A stretch of DNA of 64,000 nucleotides from contig OY987247.1 of assembly GCA_963920765.1 (NCBI GenBank), forward strand, positions 9,458,471-9,522,470, given 5' to 3'. Of this stretch, positions 22,415 through 31,443 are shown piece by piece. The notes beneath the pieces were generated by a model. That model saw nothing but the letters and a program-made list of their open reading frames with translations. It had not been told where the DNA came from and did no database searches. Numbering within the stretch: the first letter of the stretch is position 1; each line of letters starts with the position of its first letter. The translations under genes were made by a program, and so were the position numbers. This DNA comes from Ulota crispa. Taxonomy: Eukaryota; Streptophyta; Bryopsida; Orthotrichales; Orthotrichaceae.

Positions 22415-23330
22415 TTTCACCCATAATACACATTGTGAATTCCAAGAGATCACCACCAATGAAACCAACCATGTACTAACAACGTGCCAAAGTTGTTTTT
22501 GTGCACGTTAGTTTACATGTCCAAAGAGATGTCTAGTTCAGCGCATTATGACTACCAGAAATTTTACCCAAACATTCATAGAATTCCCAAAAGGTTACAC
22601 GCAGTGACATCAACCCTCGCATTGACAATGAGTCATATATATTTCTATGGATGTCAATTCCAATGTCATGGAAGATGTCTATTTACATCACAGTGGGGTT
22701 TGTACCAGGACCATGATTTTTACCCAAAGCTGCATAGTAACTTCCAAAAGGTTACCCTGATGAAACCACTACCTCCCTAACAATGTGTCAGAGACGTTTA
22801 TGTTTACGTCGATTAGGATGTTTCAATAGTAGTCTAGATCCAGCACATTTTGGATTTTACCAATGCTAATATTTTTACCCACCATTGCATAGTAACTTTG
22901 GGAAGGATAATTGCAGTCAAACTCCTAAATCCACTGACAATGTGTAAGAGATGTATTTTAGGACGTCCATTTTGATGTTGTACTAAACGTTGAAGTGACC
23001 TTGAACAATATTTTTTACCACGGTTGAAATTTTCACCTGAAATTGCACAGTAAGTTCCAGAAAGTTACCTACCCTAAAGCCACCCCCCCCTTGTCAGTGT
23101 GTCAATAATGTTTGTAATGACGTCAGACCAATCATTTGATTAGACGTTGGAGGTCTTGGAAATTTAAGTATTCATATTAGACTGGATTTTCACCCAAAAA
23201 TTGCACGATAACTTTCCAAAAATTACCTTCCGTGAAATGGTAATAAACTGCTAGCATGGCAATCAAGTAAGCCGCGACATCCATTTCGATGTTTTGACGA
23301 ACCTCTATGTTTCAGAGGACATTCTGTTGT
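22415..23330. repeat. Diverged ~155-bp tandem repeat, about six units
   Basis: A recognisable core (TTTTACCCAAA..TTGCATAGTAACTT followed by AAAGGTTACC) recurs at about 22415, 22562, 22717, 22873, 23030 and 23187, spaced 147 to 157 bp apart. A second shared word set (ACAATGTGTCAGAGACGTTT, then GACGTCCATTTTGATGTT) recurs at a constant offset. Copies differ by perhaps 25-35%, so the array is old. No coding frame persists across units. Confidence 0.8.
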
Positions 23331-24455
23331 CTTTCCCAGCATACACACGATTTTTGACATGTTACACTTCCAGAACGTGGAGAACTCTGGTATTTTGGAA
23401 GCTGCGATTTTACAAACAGATGTTCCCAAAAATGCACATGTTTTTTGCCCAATATCCAAAAAAAGCTGGTTTTCTTATAGTGTATCCAAATTGATATCTT
23501 GGACTAAATCAAGATTTGTAGGGTTGGAACATGGGGTCCTGTCTGAAGCACCATAGTGAAGGAGCTTATTATCAACTTTTTGGTAGTGTGGTTTTTTGTT
23601 TAATACTTGAATGTTTTGAACTCTTTTGGGTTCTTGTTTTGCTTTTTTTTCATTTGGACATTTGTCATGGTAGTAAGTATGTAATTGTTGATACATTGAT
23701 CATTCCTAATGCTATTTTAATTACAATTTTGAACAATCCAAAGTTTAAAACTAAGAATCAAATTATTATTATTTTTTGGAGATGTATGCAAAACATTGAG
23801 AAGTTTTCCATGTTTTGCTATATACTAGGAGATGTTTTGATGTTTTGTTGAAACATCAAATGATCTTGAGGTTTATATTTGCAAGGTCCAAAGTTAAATG
23901 CAAAATCCAAGCAATCAAGAAATACATAGCTAATCCCAATTTATATAAATATGGCATCTAAAATTATGTACAATAATTTTGAGAGTTTTGTACCAAATTT
24001 TTTAAGAGTTTTAAGAAATTTTGGAAATTCTAAAAAATCAATCTTTCTTTTAATAGAATTTTAATACACCTTGTCATGTAGTGCAACCTCTACAATTACA
24101 GTGAAAGGTACGTTCAATAGTAGCTAGTCAAAAGGCGTGAAGTTGAGTTGAATTGGAATAATTATTGGATGGGTGCTATCAAAAGATCAACAAATCTAAA
24201 ACTAGGTAGTTTAGTCCAATTTGGATTGTCATGTAAATTTTTAACAGTTGAGCATTCCATGCTAATATAAAATGCGATACAATTTTTTTTAGAGAATAGC
24301 AAATAATTAGTACATAATACATTAACAATTCAATGTACAAGTTAGATGCAAGTCCAATGCAATTATCTTTTTTAAACTAGGTCTGCCCTTTATATTTACT
24401 AACAAGGTACAATTATCTCCTTGTACAATGGTCTTGGTAATTACATGTGTGCATA
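23331..24455. other. AT-rich stretch, no gene seen
   Basis: No convincing protein or RNA gene. The sequence is AT-rich with short homopolymers. Confidence 0.5.
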
Positions 24456-25069
24456 TAAGGTAGCGTGCTCTAAATTGGTGCGATGCTTTAAAACGGTGCA
24501 CTTCTAGTCCCTACACGTTCAAGAGGACAATAATAGGTCCTTTGGCTCTGAAAAAAGATTATGTAACCCAAAGAAAATTTGTTTTTCATCTGATTTTTTT
24601 CTAGAAGTGATCATAAATATGTAGTGCATCATGGAAGGCAAAAAAAAAAATCATCAAATACACTCATATTTTTAGGTACCCCAAGTTGTGAAAAAATTCA
24701 AAATCACAGTTATAGGTCCCAAGCTACCTTTATTGCAATTTTCATGAGATCAACTTGCATCAATGACTATTCCAAATTTTTGAAGCAATACTACTGGTGC
24801 CCATGTGCAAAAACACTATAGAGTGCTACAAGTAGAGCAAGCCTCAATGACCCATCTGTCCTTAAAGGGCTAGGAATGGCTGACATTGTTCTGTCAAATA
24901 TCTATTACTTTTATTAATGAGCGGTTACATGGGTTTAGCAAATTAGGTTAGCTTGCTAAGCCCACCTAAGTCAACAATGACAATAATAGATATTTGCAAG
25001 AACAGTGTCAGTCATTACTAGAAGTGCATTGTTTTAAAGCACTGCACCAATTTAGAGCACACTACCTTA
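24456..25069. mobile_element. 614-bp DNA transposon relic with ~52-bp inverted ends
   Basis: The left end TAAGGTAGCGTGCTCTAAAT and the inverted right end TAAGGTAGTGTGCTCTAAAT stay alignable for about 52 bp up to GCACTTCTAG. A second internal inverted pair (about 24871-24905 and 24984-25017, word TGACATTGTTCTGTCAAATA) lies toward the right. No transposase is encoded. I see no clear target duplication, so the superfamily is undetermined. Confidence 0.75.
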
Positions 25070-25445
25070 CCCACAAATATAATGTTGGTATAAAATCTCA
25101 ACATCATCCCAAGGTTTGTACAATGAATTGAATATTTTCGTTTGATGATTCTCTTTTGTATTTGTTCGTGTGCTTGTTTGTAACCACCAAGGTGATGCTA
25201 TACAATTTTACTACAGGGAGAATTCCAAAATCGTTAGATTTGTTACACATCCTTGGCATCCCTCTTGCTGTGAAAAAACAAAATAAAAATATTGCCTATA
25301 TTCATCTTTCATCACTCCTCTATATACTCTCCTACTTGAGACAATGTTGATTATTTTGGGCCAATATTAAAAACAGTCACAAACGCATATGAAGGATATA
25401 AGCCTCGTGCTTCTTTCATTTATTGTTTTTTTGTAAGCATGCTTG
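25070..25445. other. Short intergenic stretch, no gene seen
   Basis: No gene recognised. It forms the left flank of the nested Copia stack. Confidence 0.5.
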
Positions 25446-25452
25446 TATTGAA

Positions 25453-25735
25453 TATTGAAAACATAGGAAAGATAGAAGAGCAAAGGCACACATGGTATAC
25501 TCAAATGCATAAGACACAAATGGAAGAGATGAGAGGGTCACCCAACCCTCTCATCTATGTACTCTCCCAATCACTCTCCCTTCACCTAACCATATGGGAT
25601 AACCACACTCATGGGCTGATCCTCTCTATGAGGTGCCTCCTACCACATGCTCTCTCTCCAATGCTAAGTACCCCACCTAGCATATCTCCTTTGGCCTAAA
25701 GCAAACTCCTAATGCTCTATTCCAACCTTTCAACA
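25453..25735 (-). repeat. 3' LTR of element E
   Basis: 283 bp; the plus strand reads TATTGAAAAC to CTTTCAACA. The gag-pol stop codon lies inside it. Confidence 0.95.
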
Positions 25736-28700
25736 CTCCCACTTTGCGAATGGCCAAAGTCCCCAAAGCCCATGGCTCTTGTCAAACGCTCATGTCTATC
25801 CCACGTCAACGCCTTTGTCATCACATCCGCCAACATGTCCTCAGTTGGGCAATACTCCAATGTGATGCTTCCCTTCTCCACCTTCTCCCTCACAAAGTGG
25901 TGTTGCACCTCGATGTGCTTTGTCCTCGCATGGTGCACCGGGTTCTTCGCAAGAGCTATGGCACCTTGGTTGTCACACAAGATCAACGTGCCCTCCACGT
26001 CCTCACACCCCACATCCTCCAAGAGCTGCCTCAACCATATGGCCTCTCTCGTGCAATGGCTCGCCGCCATGTACTCTGCCTCCGTTGTGGATAAAGCCAC
26101 CGTGGGTTGCTTCTTGCTACTCCATGATACCATGCCCTCTCCAAGGCTAAATGCATACCCCGTGGTGGACTTTCTGTCGTTGGCATCGCCAGCCCAATCT
26201 GCATCGCAATACCCCATCAAGCGTATGTGCCTCCCTCCCAATTGCAACTTCACATGAGAAGTGCCCTTGAGGTACCTCATAATCCTCTTCACCGCCATCC
26301 AATGACTCCATCCCGGCCTCGCCATATGTTGGCTCACCGTGCTAATGGCAAAGGCCAAATCAGCCCTTGTGGCCACCATGGCATACATCAAGGATCCAAC
26401 CGCTGATTTGTAAGGCACACTCACCATCCTTGAAGCATCCGCATCATACTCCTCGTTGCTAAGCTTCACCAACTTCACCTTGGTGTCCAAGGGAGTGCCA
26501 ATGCGTTTGCAATCCTCCATGCCAAACCGCTTCAACACCTCCTCCACATACTTGGTTTGGCTCATGGTGATGGTCCTCGCACCTTGATCTCGGGCAAACT
26601 CCACTCCAAGGCAATAGTGCAATTCCCCCAAGTCCGTCATCTCGTACTCCGCTTCCAACTTGGCCTTCAATGCACCCATGGTCTCCACGGTGCTAGAAAG
26701 AATGATCAAGTCATCAACATACACAAGCACAAGCATCACATCGGCTCCCACTTGTGTGAAATATAAGCTATGGTCAGCCACACTCCTCTCAAAGCCAAAA
26801 TCCAAAAGACTTGCATCAATCTTTTGGTACCATGCTCTCGATGCTTGCTTCAGCCCGTACAAGGACTCAGCAAGTTTGCAAACTAAGTGCTCATGACCAC
26901 GTTGCACAAACCCCTTGGGTTGCTCCATGTAGATGTCCTCCTCCAAGTTGCCGTTGAAGAAGGCCGTCTTCACATCCATTTGGTGCATTTCCAAGTCCAA
27001 TGAAGCTCCAAGGGCCACAACGCACCGTATGGTGGTAAACTTGGCCACGGGAGCAAAGGTCTCGTTGAAGTCCACTCCTTGGACTTGAGAGAACCCCCTT
27101 GCCACCAACCTTGCCTTGTGGCGCACAATCTCCCCCGTGGCATCCCTCTTGGTCTTGAACACCCACTTGCATCCCACGGCCTTGCGAGATGGAGGAAGGG
27201 TGGTCAACTCCCACGTGCCGTTGGCATGGAGGGAGTGGTACTCCTCCTCCATGGCTGCCTCCCACTTGCTTGCATCCCGAGACTCCAAGGCCTCTCCAAG
27301 TGTGGTGGAGTCATGAACAACAGCCACATTAGCATGATCCGAATTCAAAGATGGTTGAGGGAAGATGTGGTTCTTCCACCACTCCCCCAACGGCTTGCTT
27401 ACCCTTGTGGACCGCCGCACACCTCCCACGTGTTGGCTTCCTCCCACTTCAGCTCTTGAAGCAATGTTGTGTGCCTTCTTCTTCTTTGTGATCTTCTTGG
27501 GCTTGGAGCCGTCATCACCTTGGCTTGCACTTGCATCCTCCACAAGGTCACCATTTCCATCTAGAAGGTCACCATCTCCATCCTCAAGGGGCTGGTCCTC
27601 ATCGTTTCCGTCATCATCATCGCCACCATGCAAAGGCGTTGGAGGTGAGTCCACAACAAGGTCACCACTACTCCCACTTGGACCCAACTCCAAGTCTCCC
27701 TGCAACTCTCCTTGCTCACAAAAAGTCACATCACAACATCGAATGATCTTCTTGGACTCCAAACAAATGAGCCTATATGCCTTGGAGCCCTCACAATATC
27801 CCAAAAACAAACACCTCACGGCCTTTGCATCAAGTTTGGTCCTTGATGCATCCGGGATCTTGGCATATGCAACACACCCAAACACCCTTATGTGAGCCAC
27901 GGAAGGCCTCCTCCCACTCCACGCCTCTTGTGGAGTTTTGCCATCCACCGCACTAGTGGGGCATCGATTGCGAATGTACACCGCGTTGCTCACCGCCTCG
28001 GCCCAATACTCCAACCCAAGCTTTTGACCATAGAGCATGCTTCTAGCCATCTCCACAATGGTACGATTGGCCCTCTCAGCCACTCCATTTTGCTGCGGCG
28101 TATGTGGAGTTGAGGTTTGGTGCACAATACCTTGGGTCTTCAAATAGGCCTCGAATTGGTTGGAAGTGTACTCCCCGCCGTTGTCGGACCGCAACACCTT
28201 CATGGAGCACTCCGCCTCCTTCTCCACCAAGGCCTTGAACTCCTTGAAGCGATCAAAACACTCGCTCTTGGCCTTGAGAAGGTACACCCACACCTTTCTT
28301 GAAAGGTCGTCAATGAAGGTCAAGAAATACCTTGCCCCACCCAATGACGTGGTCTTCATGGGGCCACACACATCTGAATGCACAATGCCCAACACCTTGG
28401 TGGCACGTGTGGCACCATCTTTTGGAAAGGAGTGCCGTTGTTGCTTGCCTTCAATGCAACCCTCGCAAGCATTGGGCAAGCCATCACCATGAGATTTGGG
28501 AAGGTCAAGGCCACTCACCAAGCTTGGAAGAGCCCTCAAACTTTGTACATTTAGGTGCCCCATGCGTCGATGCCACAAAATCAGCCCATCCTTGGTAGAA
28601 GTGGCAACTTGGGCACTCTCTCCTCCATGCACAACCTTGCACCGCAAAAGATACAAGTTGCCCTCTCGTGTTGCCATGGCTTGAGTGTCTCCATTGGGAG

Positions 28701-29823
28701 ACCTCACAATGCACCCAAAACCTCCAAATTGAACATTCAACCCTCCCTCCACTATCTTGCTCACCGAAAAGAGGTTGCTTTGCAACTTGGGCACATACAA
28801 CACATTTTTGAACCGAATGCGCTTGGTGCATCCTTCAACAAGGGTGTCCACCAAAATGGACCCCCTTCCAAGGGCTTGGAGCACCGATTCGTCACCCATG
28901 AACACCTTCCTTTCCGCAATGGCCTCAAAAGTGTCAAAATGAGCTCTATGGGGTGACATGTGGGTGGTAGCCCCCGAATACATGATCCAATCATCCACAA
29001 AGCTTAATGGACCATCATGAAAGGCCATAAATGCATAGTCCTCACCACTCTCATGCGCCTTGGCCTTGTTGGCCTTCTCACCCTTGCCACTCTTGCGTTT
29101 ATAGCAATTACGAGCAAAGTGGCCCGGTTTGCCACAATGGAAACATAGAAGGGGCTCACCTTGAACCTTGGTTGAATCTCCACCACTCTTGTGGCGAGCA
29201 ACCAATGCCGCACTCTCCGTGGCCACCATTTGATGCTCCTTCTTCCTTGTCACTTCATGCATCAACCGCGACGTCACGTAGGTGAGGGTGAGCTCCTTGA
29301 TGTCCTTGGTCTCCATGGCCACAATCAAGTTCTCATAAGAAGGTGGCAAGCTCTCCAAAATGGTCATGACAATGTCCCCTTGCGTCACGGGCACATCAAG
29401 GGCCTCAAGTTGGTCCGCAAGAGTCTTCACCTTGTTGATGTGTTGCAAGAGGTCATCGGTCTCTTGCATCTTCATAGTGAAGAACTTGCGCCTCAAGAAC
29501 AACACATTGGCCAAGCTCTTGGTTTTGTTGATGCTGCGTAGGGTCCTCCATGCTTCCGCAGCTCCCTTGCAAGACTTGACGTGTTGGATTTGTGCATCCA
29601 CCATGTGAGTGCACAAGATGCGAAACGCCGTCCTCTCACGCTTTTTGAAGGCCGAGATGACCTTGGGGTCACTCTCACTTGAAGGAGGCGTCTCAGTGCC
29701 CTCCACAATGTCCGAAAGATCCTTCTCATCAAAGATCATCTCCATTTTGAACTTGAACAAGGAGAAGTTGTCTCCATTGAACTTGTCCACAACACGGGGT
29801 GTCTCACCCTCATAGGTGGCCAT
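25717..29823 (-). CDS. Copia gag-pol polyprotein of element E
   Basis: A single frame from ATG at 29823 to TAG at 25717-25719, 1368 residues. In order: gag (DUF-type UBN2 region with LPPSYENLIVAMET), CCHC zinc knuckle CFHCGKPGHFARNC, aspartic protease region near GATTHMSPH, integrase zinc-binding and catalytic core, an Asp-rich linker, reverse transcriptase with YVDDLIIL, and RNase H near YCDADWAGDAND. Fused gag-pol of this length and domain order is typical of plant Ty1/copia. An upstream in-frame GTG is ignored because the ATG matches the start of gag in the sister copies. The last ~6 codons lie in the 3' LTR. Confidence 0.95.
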   Translation of the reverse strand: MATYEGETPRVVDKFNGDNFSLFKFKMEMIFDEKDLSDIVEGTETPPSSESDPKVISAFKKRERTAFRILCTHMVDAQIQHVKSCKGAAEAWRTLRSINKTKSLANVLFLRRKFFTMKMQETDDLLQHINKVKTLADQLEALDVPVTQGDIVMTILESLPPSYENLIVAMETKDIKELTLTYVTSRLMHEVTRKKEHQMVATESAALVARHKSGGDSTKVQGEPLLCFHCGKPGHFARNCYKRKSGKGEKANKAKAHESGEDYAFMAFHDGPLSFVDDWIMYSGATTHMSPHRAHFDTFEAIAERKVFMGDESVLQALGRGSILVDTLVEGCTKRIRFKNVLYVPKLQSNLFSVSKIVEGGLNVQFGGFGCIVRSPNGDTQAMATREGNLYLLRCKVVHGGESAQVATSTKDGLILWHRRMGHLNVQSLRALPSLVSGLDLPKSHGDGLPNACEGCIEGKQQRHSFPKDGATRATKVLGIVHSDVCGPMKTTSLGGARYFLTFIDDLSRKVWVYLLKAKSECFDRFKEFKALVEKEAECSMKVLRSDNGGEYTSNQFEAYLKTQGIVHQTSTPHTPQQNGVAERANRTIVEMARSMLYGQKLGLEYWAEAVSNAVYIRNRCPTSAVDGKTPQEAWSGRRPSVAHIRVFGCVAYAKIPDASRTKLDAKAVRCLFLGYCEGSKAYRLICLESKKIIRCCDVTFCEQGELQGDLELGPSGSSGDLVVDSPPTPLHGGDDDDGNDEDQPLEDGDGDLLDGNGDLVEDASASQGDDGSKPKKITKKKKAHNIASRAEVGGSQHVGGVRRSTRVSKPLGEWWKNHIFPQPSLNSDHANVAVVHDSTTLGEALESRDASKWEAAMEEEYHSLHANGTWELTTLPPSRKAVGCKWVFKTKRDATGEIVRHKARLVARGFSQVQGVDFNETFAPVAKFTTIRCVVALGASLDLEMHQMDVKTAFFNGNLEEDIYMEQPKGFVQRGHEHLVCKLAESLYGLKQASRAWYQKIDASLLDFGFERSVADHSLYFTQVGADVMLVLVYVDDLIILSSTVETMGALKAKLEAEYEMTDLGELHYCLGVEFARDQGARTITMSQTKYVEEVLKRFGMEDCKRIGTPLDTKVKLVKLSNEEYDADASRMVSVPYKSAVGSLMYAMVATRADLAFAISTVSQHMARPGWSHWMAVKRIMRYLKGTSHVKLQLGGRHIRLMGYCDADWAGDANDRKSTTGYAFSLGEGMVSWSSKKQPTVALSTTEAEYMAASHCTREAIWLRQLLEDVGCEDVEGTLILCDNQGAIALAKNPVHHARTKHIEVQHHFVREKVEKGSITLEYCPTEDMLADVMTKALTWDRHERLTRAMGFGDFGHSQSGSVERLE

Positions 29824-30670
29824 GGCTAAAGTATGCAACTCAACCACCTCTCAAACAAATCTCTAGCTTTCTATGCACACAAAGGGGCTGAAGTATGCAA
29901 CTCAACCACCTCCCAAGCAAACCCTAGCTCTCTCCACACACAAGGGACTGAAGTATACAACCCAACCCTCAAAGGAGCACAAGATCTCCCAAAATGTGAG
30001 GTTATCACTCAAACCTCACCCTCAAACTCACTCCTTGCAATTTCAGCCCCCCTTTGAGCAAATACTATGCATCCACTTGAGCAAACAACCTCAAGCAAGG
30101 GTAGAAACCAACTAAAGCAAGTACAAACTCACAAATCACCTCCTTGTGCTTCAAACAAGCACTTTGGTGATGCAACTCCACCCTTAGCAACTCCACACCT
30201 CCAAAAACTTGTGCAACACCAAATGGACCTCCAAATAAGCTTCAAAGTGGATCAATTCCTCCAATATGATAGATCATATCCTCCAACAAGCTCCAAAAAG
30301 GTCCACACTTTCACAAACTCGAAGTTGGTGCTCCACCAAGCTAAATGAGGATCAGCCACTCTCCAAGAGGTAAAACAAGATCTCCAAAGACTCCAAAAGG
30401 CATGCAAAGAGAGATGAAGCTCTTCAAAGGTCCTCTCCCACCACAAATGCACCCCAAACCATGAAACAAGCACGAGTAGTCCTCCAAATGCTCCACAAGA
30501 TAGGACAAGTGCTGAAGTAGCTCAAATGACAAGCAATCTCACTACAAAAACACCCCTAACATTAAAGGGAAGCTAAAGAAGTCCTCCAAGTGCACAAGGT
30601 CGAAATCTAAGGGCTGATGTACCTCAAATGTGATCTCCACTCACCATAATGCACCTCCACACTCTAAGTC

Positions 30671-30684
30671 GTGGGCCCATAACC
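30671..30684 (-). other. Primer-binding site of element E (initiator tRNA-Met anticodon arm)
   Basis: Directly inside the 5' LTR the element strand reads GGTTATGGGCCCAC. Its complement, GTGGGCCCATAACC, equals the anticodon arm (CAT) of plant initiator tRNA-Met as I remember it, not the tRNA 3' end. Drosophila copia is known to prime from this internal tRNA half. Confidence 0.75.
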
Positions 30685-30967
30685 TATTGAAAACATAGGG
30701 AAGATAGAAGAGCAAAGGCACACATGGTATACTCAAATGCATAAGATACGAATGGAAGAGATGAGAGGGTCACCCAACCCTCTCATCTATGTACTCTCCC
30801 AATCACTCTCCCTTCACCTAACCATATGGGATAACCACACTCAAGGGCTGATCCTCTCTATGAGGTGCCTCCTACCACATGCTCTCTCTCCAATGCTAAG
30901 TACCCCACCTAGCATATCTCCTTTGGCCTAGAGCAAACTCCTAATGCTCTATTCCAACCTTTCAACA
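30685..30967 (-). repeat. 5' LTR of element E
   Basis: 283 bp, about 98% identical to the LTR at 25453-25735. Contains a TATA-like TAGATGAGAG..TACA region and the inverted word GAGAGGGT..ACCCTCTC. Confidence 0.95.
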
Positions 30968-31146
30968 TTGAAAGCATAGGGAAGATAAAAGAGCAAAGGC
31001 ACACATAATATACTCAAATGTATAAGATACAAATGAAAGAGATGAGAGGGTTCTCAAACCCTCTCATCTATATACTCTCCCAACCACTCTCCCTTCACCA
31101 AACCATATGGGATAACCACTCTCATGGGCTGATCCTTTCTATGAGG

Positions 31147-31429
31147 TGTTGAAAGGTTGGAATAGAGCATGAGGAGTTTGCTCTAGGCCAAAGGAGATAT
31201 GCTAGGTGGGGTACTTAGCATTGGAGAGAGAGCACGTGCTAAGAGGCACCTCATAGGGAGGATCAGCCCTTGAGTGTGGTTATCCCATATGGTTTGGTGA
31301 AAGGAGAGTGGTTGGGAGAGTATATAAATGAGAGGATTTGGGAACCCTCTCATCTCTTCCATTTGTATCTTATGCATTTGAGTATACCATGTGTGCCTTT
31401 GCTCTTCTATCTTCCCTATGCTTTCAATA
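31147..31429 (+). repeat. 5' LTR of element F
   Basis: 283 bp, TGTTGAAAGG to CTTTCAATA, followed at once by the primer site. Confidence 0.93.
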
Positions 31430-31443
31430 GGTTATGAGCCCAC
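31430..31443 (+). other. Primer-binding site of element F
   Basis: GGTTATGAGCCCAC. Its complement GTGGGCTCATAACC is the other common form of the initiator tRNA-Met anticodon arm, differing by one base from the site in element E. Confidence 0.7.

Larger units (their letters stand above)
25453..30967 (-). mobile_element. Near-whole Ty1/copia retrotransposon E
   Basis: 5515-bp element with two 283-bp LTRs, a primer-binding site, a ~0.8-kb leader and one long gag-pol frame of 1368 codons. A perfect 5-bp target duplication TTGAA flanks it (25448-25452 and 30968-30972). The LTRs differ at about 5 of 283 positions (~1.8%), making this the youngest copy in the window. The insertion target is the LTR tip of copy G. 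It looks whole, with at most one suspected lesion in a conserved site. At commonly used plant LTR rates this divergence means roughly one million years, but the rate in this lineage is unknown. Confidence 0.96.
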
